Assembly (NCBI RefSeq): GCF_052113205.1
Contig: NZ_JBFRCU010000008.1
Span: 76,297 to 140,296 of the forward strand
Source of the DNA: Inquilinus sp052113205
Lineage (GTDB): Bacteria; Pseudomonadota; Alphaproteobacteria; DSM-16000; Inquilinaceae
Length of the DNA: 64,000 nucleotides
Direction of reading: 5' to 3'
A program made the position numbers and the translations under genes. Each line of letters begins with the position of its first letter. Within the stretch, counting starts at the first letter, position 1. The notes below the pieces were generated by a model, which saw only the letters and a list, made by a program, of their open reading frames with translations, did not search any database and was not told the origin of the DNA. This document shows positions 1-8,441 of the stretch, one piece after another.

Positions 1-983
1 TGCGTATATTTCTGATATTAGTCGCGCTGCTTATTTCGGCGCCAGCGGCTTTTGCCGCATGTGAGACGAGCGTTACCATCGCACCCGGCACCTTTGCCGA
101 TATCGGCACGGCGGAGGGGAAGGGATTCAAAGTCGATCAAACGGTTGCCTACGGAAATCTTCAGGTCATTCGAGTCGGGCCGAAAAACGTTCTTCGATAC
201 ACGGCTGCCGCCGACAAAGTGAACGTCGGCGAAAAGGTGGATTGCCAGATCGAAGACGAAGCGGTGGTACTGGTCGATGTGGCGATACGAAATGCCGTGT
301 CGGAGGGTGTGTACGCCGCCACAGCCAAGACGCTCGTATTGCTATTCGCGTTGGCCGTTATGCTGGAGTCCGCATTGGCCTGCGTTTTTCGCTGGCGCCC
401 CTTCGCGGAAATCCTGAACCCACGCGCCGTGCGGCCGCTGGTTGCCTTCCTCCTGTCCTGGTGGCTCGTCTCTTATTTCGACCTGGACCTCGTCACCGAG
501 TTGGTCAATGCGAGCAGCCAGCGTGCTCCCATCGACGTCAACAATGGGGGGCAGGTGTTGACGGCGCTTATTCTGGCTGGAGGCAGCAGCGGTATCAATT
601 CCATCCTTGTCGCCTTGGGGTTCCGTCAGGTCAGCACGCCCGCAACGGCACCAAAACCACCACCGACCAAGGCATGGATAGCCGTCAGGGCCGTACGTGA
701 GCCAGCCGACAGGGGCGACGTCGATGTGATGATCGGTCCAATGCAGACACTAAGCGATACAACCCAGAAGCCGCCTTTCGTCGGCACCATCAAAGGTAAA
801 ACCGGCCTTGGCTTCCTATCTTTTTTCGCACGAGACAGGGGACGGTTTCCGAGCTACGGCGGCTTTGAAGTGGATCCTGGCAGCGAACTGATCGTCGTAT
901 TGAAATTCAAAGAAAGACAAGCTGTATGGGGACCTCATAAGCCGGGAGCCGGGGCGATAATAGATCTGGACCTCACAGTCTGA
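1..983 (+). CDS. Secreted-domain/transmembrane protein of unknown function (5' end cut by one base)
   Basis: The frame is open from the left edge. Bases 1-2 are 'tg', so the ATG probably begins one base outside the window, giving about 327 residues. It starts with a clean signal peptide (RIFLILVALLISAPAAFA, cleavage before ACETS). A small extracytoplasmic domain of about 85 residues follows. Next come two or three membrane segments (TLVLLFALAVMLESALACVF, AVRPLVAFLLSWWLVSYF, and a weaker one near GINSILVALGF), then a soluble C-terminal part of about 110 residues. I recognise no family. It lies 293 bp upstream of the trypsin/PLD fusion on the same strand, so it may belong to the same island system, perhaps as a membrane partner or effector; that role is inference only. 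Confidence 0.7.
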   Translation, partial: RIFLILVALLISAPAAFAACETSVTIAPGTFADIGTAEGKGFKVDQTVAYGNLQVIRVGPKNVLRYTAAADKVNVGEKVDCQIEDEAVVLVDVAIRNAVSEGVYAATAKTLVLLFALAVMLESALACVFRWRPFAEILNPRAVRPLVAFLLSWWLVSYFDLDLVTELVNASSQRAPIDVNNGGQVLTALILAGGSSGINSILVALGFRQVSTPATAPKPPPTKAWIAVRAVREPADRGDVDVMIGPMQTLSDTTQKPPFVGTIKGKTGLGFLSFFARDRGRFPSYGGFEVDPGSELIVVLKFKERQAVWGPHKPGAGAIIDLDLTV

Positions 984-1276
984 CGGTGTTTTGCACACGG
1001 TGTGTCGCTCATCGGATTCGGAGGTGATTTCTTATGAATTGGCCAGGTGGGTGATGATCGAGCACGCCGGTTGATTGCAGCGTCAGCGGTATAGACGGGC
1101 CTGTCACGTTGCCGAGCGTGGCGGCGATAAGCCGGCACACTCCGGGTCCGGACCGCGGCTGTGTCACGCCCCGCCGCGAACACCCTCGCCCGAAAGCGGC
1201 GGCGCGTATGGGCGGTGAGGCAGTGGCAGAGGTCGAAGGGTGTTGTAGGTCACGGCGGAACTCGGGGGAGGGCGGA

Positions 1277-4045
1277 GTGGATTCGACGATTTTCAAAACA
1301 TGGCTGGACAAATTGGCAACGCGCGACCCTGCCGTCTTTCAGGCTTTGTCGCGCCGCATGGACGAGGCGCTCGCGGCCAGGGCGTCGACCGTCGAGGCGA
1401 CGACCCTCGACGCTGCGGCCGCGTGGGACAGCCCCGACTTCGCTCAGATCGCGGTTGAATCGATCATTCGTGAGGGCCGGCCCGCCCTCCTCGTTGCCGA
1501 CAATCTGATCTCCGAAACGGGTGTCGAAATCGACGCGGGAGGACGGATCGTCGTGGAGCGGCTCAAGGCGGCTTCCGACCGGATCAACCCGGTCATTCCG
1601 CTGGTCGGTCGCGTCGACGTGGTCAACTTCCCCGGATCCGCCACCTTCGTTGGAACGGCTTGGCTGGTCGACGACGACGTGGTGGTGACCAATCGCCATG
1701 TCGCTGAGTTCGTGGCCCGGTGGGATGGCGGCGAATACCGCTTTGTTCCAGGGCAACTGGGCCGGAAGCTCGAAGTAAACGTCGACTATCTGCATGAAGC
1801 CGATCGCAAGACCACGGCATCGGTCGTCGTCGAGCGCGTGATCTGGATCGAGACCAATACGAGCAACGCGGATATCGCATTCCTCAAAGTGAAACGGCGC
1901 GCTGACGGTGCCAGGCCCGGCCGTATCGAGATCGCCGAGCAGGATGCGCCGGCGGGCACGGATGTTGCTGTCATCGGCTACCCCGCTCGGGCGTCGGCCG
2001 AAATCATCCCCGATCAGGCCTGGATGGACCGGGTGTATGGCAGCCGCTACGACGTCAAACGCATTGCGCCCGGCAAGATGGACGACCCCAGCTGGGGTTG
2101 GAATACACATGACTGCACGACGCTGGGCGGCAATTCCGGGTCGGTTGTCGTCTCGATGGAAACAGGCAAGGCGGTCGGATTGCACTTTGCCGGTCTCTAC
2201 ATGGTCGAAAACTATGCGGTTTCGGCCTCCATGCTGCGCCAATATCTTCTGAAGCGGCCTTGGCAAGGGGCGGGGACCAGTGCCGGGGCATCGGCTCAAG
2301 CGGCTCCGCCGCCTGTCGCGACAACCGTCACGGTGTCCACTCGTGAACAAGCAATCGGCCAGCAAGCAGCCGGTCCGGGCAATTCGGTGTCAGTGACGTT
2401 TCCGTTGACGGTGACCATATCCCTGGGCGGACAGCAGACGCAAACGCCGGATCCGATCGCTGCAGCGAAGACAGATGTCGTGAGCGCGGCGCGGGAATTT
2501 CGGCGCGAGACGCGCATCGATGGCGTGGTCAAGGTTATGCCGGGCTATGTGGTGAACGGCGGCCTGATCACCGACCTGGAGTGTGTCGTGGTCGCCGCGG
2601 ACCCGACTGCTGTGCCTGATGTCAAAGCACAATGCCCGCCATCCGTGGCGGGGCATCCGGTGGTGGTGCGTTCGGCGACAATTGCCGAACTCGCCCAGTC
2701 GATCGGCGCGCTGGCGGAGGAGTCCGCATCATCGACGCAATACAATGACGCCGACCGGACCGGACCGGAGTTCAGCTTCGATGTCGTCGAACAGGCGATG
2801 ACCGTGACATGCCACGTCGGGCCGGAACAGGGCTGGATAAACCTCCAGGCGTTCCTGAAGGGCGCGACGAAATTCGTCTCGTCGATGTACCAGTTCCACG
2901 TCAAGCACATCGCCGGTGCAATGGAAGCCGCGCTGAAGGCGGGTGCCTCGCTTTCGATCGTGCTCGATGCGCATACCCGCGACGACAAAAAGGAAGCCGC
3001 CGACGAGTTCAACCGCAAGACGACCTTCGCCGCCTGGCACAAGTACTTTGGCGCGCGCTTCGAGCATATCTATGTGCCGAAAGGCTCGATCGGGCTCGTC
3101 GCCAGCGATTACCACATCAAGGTGACCGTCCGCGACGATCATCTGGTCTGGTTGTCGAGCGGAAACTGGACCCACAACAGCCAGCCCAAGGTGGAAGAGG
3201 CTGACCTGGCCAAGTCGACCAAGGTGTCGGGGATGGGCAATCGCGAGTGGCATGTGATCATCGACAATGTCGAACTCGCCAAACGCTTCAGCAGCCACAT
3301 AAAAGCTGACTTCGCGCAATCGGGAAAGCTGGTCGGCAGCCTCGAGGCGGCGGTCGACGAGATCTATGTCGATGTTCCCAAGGCGGCGCTGCAAACCATG
3401 ACGCTAGAGGCCGCCGCGACGCAATTGCTGCGACCTCTCGATACCGGGCAGCGAAAAATTCGGGTGAAGCCGCTGCTTACCCCGGACCGGCGCGGCAAGG
3501 TCTTCACCGACGCCGTTCTCGAGCTGATCGAATCGGCAGAAGAACAGCTGGTGTTTCAGAACCAATACATCAATGTGGATGCGGACACGGGTGGCAATCT
3601 CGGCGCATTGGTCGATGCCCTGGTAAAGAAGGCCAGAGAAGTCGAAGACGTGCGAATCATCCTCAGGGGTAGCCGTTCCGAACTTCTCGTCACGGGCCAG
3701 GAACTCAAGCGGCGAGGTTTCCCCGACGTCAACAACCGGATCCGCGGCATCAACAACACCCACACCAAAGGCATCGTGGTGGATGGCAAGCGGGTGCTGA
3801 TCGGCAGTCAGAACTGGAGTTCGCTGGGCGTCAGTCTCAATCGCGATGCGAGCCTGATTTTCGACGACGCCGATATCGCGGGCTATTTCCTCGGTGCTTT
3901 TGAGATCGACTGGAGACGGGCGACCAGGCTGGCGGATACACCGGCTGCAGCGGCAGTCAGCGCCCATGCCCCGCGCCTGGCGGTCGGAGAGGCGCCTCCG
4001 GCGGGCCATGTGCGGATGACGCTGTCGGAATACCTCGAAGGCTGA
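1277..4045 (+). CDS. Trypsin-like protease fused to a phospholipase-D domain with two HKD motifs
   Basis: 922 residues. I chose the GTG at 1277 because GGGGGAGGGCGGA lies just upstream; the longer frame from 1109 has an arginine-rich, unlikely N-terminus. The trypsin-like domain spans about residues 105-325, with His141 (TNRHVAE), Asp199 (NADIAFL) and Ser287 (LGGNSGS). An Ala/Gly/Gln-rich linker with a hydrophobic-strand motif follows (about 335-395). The PLD part spans about 530-885, with two HxKxxxxD motifs: H613/K615/D620 followed by SSGNW, and H829/K831/D836 followed by GSQNW. Two HKD half-sites make one PLD active site, seen in nucleases, lipases and some proteases. No signal peptide is visible, so it is likely cytoplasmic. 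It is convergent with the subtilase gene, 26 bp away. Protease-plus-PLD suggests an effector whose nuclease or lipase end is controlled by proteolysis; this is inference. Confidence 0.85.
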   Translation: MDSTIFKTWLDKLATRDPAVFQALSRRMDEALAARASTVEATTLDAAAAWDSPDFAQIAVESIIREGRPALLVADNLISETGVEIDAGGRIVVERLKAASDRINPVIPLVGRVDVVNFPGSATFVGTAWLVDDDVVVTNRHVAEFVARWDGGEYRFVPGQLGRKLEVNVDYLHEADRKTTASVVVERVIWIETNTSNADIAFLKVKRRADGARPGRIEIAEQDAPAGTDVAVIGYPARASAEIIPDQAWMDRVYGSRYDVKRIAPGKMDDPSWGWNTHDCTTLGGNSGSVVVSMETGKAVGLHFAGLYMVENYAVSASMLRQYLLKRPWQGAGTSAGASAQAAPPPVATTVTVSTREQAIGQQAAGPGNSVSVTFPLTVTISLGGQQTQTPDPIAAAKTDVVSAAREFRRETRIDGVVKVMPGYVVNGGLITDLECVVVAADPTAVPDVKAQCPPSVAGHPVVVRSATIAELAQSIGALAEESASSTQYNDADRTGPEFSFDVVEQAMTVTCHVGPEQGWINLQAFLKGATKFVSSMYQFHVKHIAGAMEAALKAGASLSIVLDAHTRDDKKEAADEFNRKTTFAAWHKYFGARFEHIYVPKGSIGLVASDYHIKVTVRDDHLVWLSSGNWTHNSQPKVEEADLAKSTKVSGMGNREWHVIIDNVELAKRFSSHIKADFAQSGKLVGSLEAAVDEIYVDVPKAALQTMTLEAAATQLLRPLDTGQRKIRVKPLLTPDRRGKVFTDAVLELIESAEEQLVFQNQYINVDADTGGNLGALVDALVKKAREVEDVRIILRGSRSELLVTGQELKRRGFPDVNNRIRGINNTHTKGIVVDGKRVLIGSQNWSSLGVSLNRDASLIFDDADIAGYFLGAFEIDWRRATRLADTPAAAAVSAHAPRLAVGEAPPAGHVRMTLSEYLEG

Positions 4046-4071
4046 GCATCTTCGCATGTCGCCCGCTATTC

Positions 4072-5352
4072 CTAGGGCGCTTTTGCCAATCCTTTGCCGC
4101 GGCTGACGACCGGAACGCCGGGCGCGAATCCCGCTGGCTTCGCGAAGGCGATCACATTCGCGCGGACCGCCAGTGCGCTCTCCGCATTGCCGCTTTCGCG
4201 CTCGCTCTGCCACCAGAGCGCCGCGACCCCCGCGACATGCGGACACGCCATGCTGGTGCCGTTCATGGCCACCAGGCCGCCGCCCGGCCTCGCCGAGACG
4301 ATGTCGACGCCGGGAGCGCTGAGCCGCGGCCCGACATTGGAGAAAGGCGCAATTTCGAGTGCGCCGTTGGCGTTACGCAGTGCGGCTCCGACTGAGATGA
4401 TGTCAGGCGAAGCGGCCGCGGGCACGCTCACGCCGACAACGTTCTTCGGGTTCTCGTTGGCGCGGCTCTCGTTGCCGGACGCGGCTGCGATCACCATTCC
4501 CTGGCTCGACGCATTCTCCTGGAGGAGGTCAGCCACGCAAAGCTCGAACTGCTTCAGCGTCTCGCGGTAGGCGACCAGTGCGATCGAGGTCGCGAATGGC
4601 ACCTCCTGCCCGCTCTTCACGAGACGCTGCACCATGCCGGGGAAATCGAAGCCGATCGACATGGAGACCACCTGGGCCTTGATCTGCGCCGCCCAGCGCA
4701 GCGCGTCGAGCACGGCCTTGGTCGAACCGCGCCCGGTGTCGTCTAGTGCCTTGGCGATAAACACGTCCTTGATGCCCGGCGCGACGCCGATGCGCACGCC
4801 GTCGACTGAATCGCCGAAGATCGTGCCGGCGCAATGTGTGCCGTGCCCATGCTTGTCGGCAAAGTCCTTCGGATCGCCACCGGTGAAGTTTTGGCCGACT
4901 ATCCTCTTGGTCGCAAAGGCCGGGTGATCAGCGTCGATGCCGGTGTCGATGACGACGACCCTGACGCCAGAGCCGTCCATTAAGGAAAGATTCGCGCCGA
5001 CACTCTCGATGCCCCATGACATCTGGCGCGCCTTGGCATCGACCACGGCGTCCGCCGACACCTGGACGCCGAAATCCGCCGCCATCCGCGGCTCGATCAG
5101 CATCACCGGCATGTTGGGGATGGCGATGAAGCCGGGCTCGTCGTTCTTGGCTTGCGCTTCTTCGGCCGTCAGCACGGCCGAGGTCACCGACAGGATGGGT
5201 GGCGGAGGCAATGGAGGTGGCCCGATCGCCTTCTCCAGGGTGTAGCCGAAGATGCCCTCGTTGGCACCTTGCAGATTGTCATCGACCACCGGGCGCTCGA
5301 TGATGATGTATTCCAGGTCCATCGGACTGAATACTCGTTTCCGCTTCGCCAT
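4072..5352 (-). CDS. Subtilisin-like (S8) serine peptidase
   Basis: 426 residues from the ATG at 5352, which has GAGGGAGGAAG just upstream; the longer frame to 5475 overlaps the preceding gene and lacks such a site. The S8 catalytic set is complete: Asp136 (VVVIDTGID), His173 (HGHGTHCAGT), the oxyanion Asn294 (AAASGN) and Ser367 (NGTSMACPHVAG). Residues 1-110 form a proline-containing N-terminal extension (PPPLPPPPI at 45-53) that could act as propeptide or inhibitor, but there is no signal peptide or TM segment. It is therefore probably an intracellular subtilase. It is the last gene of the minus-strand operon, 41 bp after the propeller gene, and points tail-to-tail at the trypsin/PLD gene. 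Catalytic identity is firm; its target is unknown. Confidence 0.9.
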   Translation of the reverse strand: MAKRKRVFSPMDLEYIIIERPVVDDNLQGANEGIFGYTLEKAIGPPPLPPPPILSVTSAVLTAEEAQAKNDEPGFIAIPNMPVMLIEPRMAADFGVQVSADAVVDAKARQMSWGIESVGANLSLMDGSGVRVVVIDTGIDADHPAFATKRIVGQNFTGGDPKDFADKHGHGTHCAGTIFGDSVDGVRIGVAPGIKDVFIAKALDDTGRGSTKAVLDALRWAAQIKAQVVSMSIGFDFPGMVQRLVKSGQEVPFATSIALVAYRETLKQFELCVADLLQENASSQGMVIAAASGNESRANENPKNVVGVSVPAAASPDIISVGAALRNANGALEIAPFSNVGPRLSAPGVDIVSARPGGGLVAMNGTSMACPHVAGVAALWWQSERESGNAESALAVRANVIAFAKPAGFAPGVPVVSRGKGLAKAP

Positions 5353-5393
5353 GGTCTTCCTCCCTCGATCTGGACCCGTCGTGCCGGGTGCTA

Positions 5394-8300
5394 TCAACTC
5401 TTCCTTGCGTCCACCGGTGGTGGCGTCGGCCGGCCGCATGCGGTGTAGCCTTCGCGCGCGGTGCTGTTCGGGCACCAGGGCTGCAGCACGCGTGCATAGG
5501 CATCAGCGGTTTCGGGCGCGAGCTTGCGCACCTGCTGCAGGACTGCGCCGATCTGTCCGAATGAAACCTGGATTGCGGTCCGGTAGGCACCTTCGCGCAG
5601 GTAGATTTGCGCCGGCGCCTGCGCCGCGAGCCCGCTATTGCCGGCGACCGCGACGGGCAGCCCCAGGGAGGTGCCGTGAGCCCGCACCATCGCGGCCAGC
5701 CCGGCCTGCGCTGCCGCGAGGCTCGGATAGGAGCCGAACACGATTGCGGCAGGGACATCTTCGCGCGCGGCGGTCTGCTCTCGGAGGAATGCAGTGTCGG
5801 GGAACGTGCCTGGGGCGTCGTCCAGCCGGCGTGCGATCATCTTCGGCGTGGCAGCATGCGAAGCGAGCCGCGTCAGCGGCAGGCCGGCGACAAACCGTTC
5901 ACGGGCGCAATCGACGATATGCACCCGCCCGTCAAGGCTGGCGGCCGCGACCTTGGTCCCATCCGGCGAGATGGCGAGGTGGTCGACCACCGCACCATGT
6001 TCGGGCAGTTCGAAGCTCTTCGGCGTGGCCCCGGTCAAGTCGACCAGCACCAGCGAATTGTCTGCGTCACCGGCGACAAGAAAGCTGCCGTCGGCGGCGA
6101 TGTCGGCGGTCACGGCAGGCGCATCGAGGTCGATCTCGTCGAATCGGAAAAAGCTTTCACTGAGGTCGAATGCGAGTTCAACGGTGTCCGGTGCTGAGAT
6201 GTTGGCGACATAGAGTTTGCCGTCGCGCGTCCGCACCATGAGCTTCGAGCCGTTGGCGGAGAATTTTAGACCGTTCCGGTCCGGCGGCCCAACGGGCGTG
6301 GCGGCTTGCGCAAATCTCAGCCCATCGGCACCGTGCTTTGCAGCAGTTGATGCGACCAGCACGGCCCGGTCGTCTTCGCTGCCGACGGTGGCGACGGTGC
6401 GGCCGTCGGCGCTGATGCGCAGGCCATACACGGCCTGATCAAGCAGCGTCGCTTCGACGATCGCCCGACCGGTCCTCAGATCGATGACCGCGAATGACTG
6501 TTTGCCCGAGCGGTAAGCCGCGAAATCTCCCGATTCGGCGAGGTCGGCGAGCCCGTCCCCGCTGTGGCTTTCATATTCCGCGATGAAGGAAAGCGTTCTT
6601 GTCGAGTATAACCGGATGCCGCCCCCGCTGGTCACGCCGACGATACGCTTGCCGTCGGAGGTGAATGCGATTTTGGTCTCACCGAACTTCGGTATCGAAA
6701 TATCCGCCGGCCCTTCCGCGATCAGTGCCCGGCTTGCCGTGTCATAAAGGCGCAAGCGTCCGTCCGCCATGACGACGGCGAACATATCGCCCTGTGGGCT
6801 GAAGGCCTGCGGGCCGGAGATGGAGCCGCTCACGCCGAGGTCGACGGGGTTCGGGTCTTGCGCCGTGAACAGAAAGATGCGGCCGTCGGCGGTTTCGATC
6901 GCACCGCGCGTGCGGAGGCGGTCGAGGATGACGCGGGTGATCGGCTCCCCTTTGGACTCCGCGAGCGTCGTCGAAAGCACTGCGATCGCCTGTCGTGCCG
7001 GCTCGCGCATCGAGCCGCCCAGAAAAACTGCCTCCGCCACACCCGGCACTTGGAGAAGAGCGTCGCTTGCTGTGAATGGCGGAACGAGCTGCGTCGAATC
7101 GACAAGGCTGCCGTCGTCTTCGCTTGCGGCGTACGGCGAGTCGAGCTGCGTCGACTCGACAATGCTGCCGTCGTCGCCGATCTTTTCCAGAAAGTAGCCG
7201 GACGTCTCGCGGTGGATGACGACCTGACGTCCGTCTTGGCTGACCCCGACGAGGTCATAGACCTCGCTGCCGCCGGCATCCATGAACGGCGACCAGTTGG
7301 CGGCGGGAAGACCCACCTCGTACGAGCCATAGATGAAATTGTCCTCCCCCCCCGAGGTTTTCAGATCCGGTGGCCCTTCGCGAACAGCCCTGGTCCGAAA
7401 GACGACGACGCGGCCGTCCGCCCCCGCAGCCGCAATCACCGGATCGGCCTTGGTACCGCCGGCGGCGACGGCGACCACTGGTCCCCCCAGTCTGCCGACG
7501 CGTGACATCGCCAGATTCGCAGCCTGGCTGGGATCCGTCGGCGCAAGGTCGATTGCGACGACTTGCCCGTCACCCGCGCCGGCAACTGCGAACGTTCCGT
7601 CCGGGGCGGCGGCCAGCGCGCGTACGTCCCATAGGCCGCCGACCTGACCGATCTCCTTGGGTTTCCCGTCCGGTCCGATGTCGTAGCGAAGGAGGCCCGT
7701 CACAGGCGTCCGGGGTGCGACCTGTTGCTGTTGTTGCTGGTTTCCGAGCAGCGCGGTTCGTCCCACGACCAATCGTGTCGAGTTCTCGCCTCCGATCGCA
7801 AACAGCCCGTCCTCGGCCCCCAAATTCATTGCGGCACCGGCGAGAAGCACGCGCCGTAGCGAGGGTGGCGGTGCTTCCGGGTCGAACTTCCTGGTGAGAT
7901 CGGCAGTGAAACTGACGTTGAGGAACGCGTCTGCCCCCGACTCCGTCCTGTCCGGCAGCGCAACGATGTCGGCGATCGGCTGCCGGGCCACCGTCGCCGC
8001 GATCGTTTGGCCGCTGCTCAAGAAATGCGAATACACCGCGCCGCTGGCCGTGCCGATGGCGAGCTGGCCGTTGGTCAGCCAAACGAGACTCGTCACCACT
8101 TCGTGTTCGGCCTCCGGCCGGGTGATCTCGCCATCCAGCACCTTCACGGCATCGCCCACCAGCCATTGGACGCCAAACCCCGCCGTCAGGGCGCACAGGA
8201 GAACCAGGCCTGTCGCCGGCGCGCGCCGCACAAGGCGAGGTGCACGGCGCAGGCCAGCATTCAGGCGTTGCCAGAGGCTGCGCATGGCAGCGGGCCACCA

Positions 8301-8441
8301 TTCCGGGATGAGCCCGCCGCCTGGCACTCGACTTTGTTCGGATCGAGCCGGCGATGGCATTTCGGGAAGGGGAGCTTGCCCAGGAGGCGGTGACGAAAGG
8401 ATCTCATCCGCATCGGCCGGCTTTTCTGATTCCGGGCTCAT
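5394..8441 (-). CDS. Membrane-anchored beta-propeller (WD40-like) protein with SPOR-like C-terminus
   Basis: 1015 residues. The ATG at 8441 overlaps the stop of the preceding gene in ATGA, implying translational coupling. An acidic/proline-rich N-terminus is followed by Arg-rich residues 53-73 and one TM segment (about 76-96). Positive-inside logic then places the rest outside the cytoplasm. Residues about 105-890 consist of many WD40/YVTN-like repeats (for example ISADGRTVATVGSEDDRAVL, ISPDGTKVAAASLDGRVHIV). The last ~100 residues (VFGSYPSLAAAQAGLAAM, then IYLREGAYRTAIQVSF) resemble a SPOR peptidoglycan-binding fold. A six-Gln run lies near 7735. A near-tandem duplication of about 19 residues interrupts the propeller around 7081-7190. 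It probably scaffolds or senses; no enzyme motif is visible. Confidence 0.75.
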   Translation of the reverse strand: MSPESEKPADADEILSSPPPGQAPLPEMPSPARSEQSRVPGGGLIPEWWPAAMRSLWQRLNAGLRRAPRLVRRAPATGLVLLCALTAGFGVQWLVGDAVKVLDGEITRPEAEHEVVTSLVWLTNGQLAIGTASGAVYSHFLSSGQTIAATVARQPIADIVALPDRTESGADAFLNVSFTADLTRKFDPEAPPPSLRRVLLAGAAMNLGAEDGLFAIGGENSTRLVVGRTALLGNQQQQQQVAPRTPVTGLLRYDIGPDGKPKEIGQVGGLWDVRALAAAPDGTFAVAGAGDGQVVAIDLAPTDPSQAANLAMSRVGRLGGPVVAVAAGGTKADPVIAAAGADGRVVVFRTRAVREGPPDLKTSGGEDNFIYGSYEVGLPAANWSPFMDAGGSEVYDLVGVSQDGRQVVIHRETSGYFLEKIGDDGSIVESTQLDSPYAASEDDGSLVDSTQLVPPFTASDALLQVPGVAEAVFLGGSMREPARQAIAVLSTTLAESKGEPITRVILDRLRTRGAIETADGRIFLFTAQDPNPVDLGVSGSISGPQAFSPQGDMFAVVMADGRLRLYDTASRALIAEGPADISIPKFGETKIAFTSDGKRIVGVTSGGGIRLYSTRTLSFIAEYESHSGDGLADLAESGDFAAYRSGKQSFAVIDLRTGRAIVEATLLDQAVYGLRISADGRTVATVGSEDDRAVLVASTAAKHGADGLRFAQAATPVGPPDRNGLKFSANGSKLMVRTRDGKLYVANISAPDTVELAFDLSESFFRFDEIDLDAPAVTADIAADGSFLVAGDADNSLVLVDLTGATPKSFELPEHGAVVDHLAISPDGTKVAAASLDGRVHIVDCARERFVAGLPLTRLASHAATPKMIARRLDDAPGTFPDTAFLREQTAAREDVPAAIVFGSYPSLAAAQAGLAAMVRAHGTSLGLPVAVAGNSGLAAQAPAQIYLREGAYRTAIQVSFGQIGAVLQQVRKLAPETADAYARVLQPWCPNSTAREGYTACGRPTPPPVDARKS

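Noticed and set aside
4046..4071. Bidirectional terminator between the converging PLD and subtilase genes
   Set aside because: Only a weak four-base GCCC/GGGC stem reaching into the subtilase end is visible; not enough to call.
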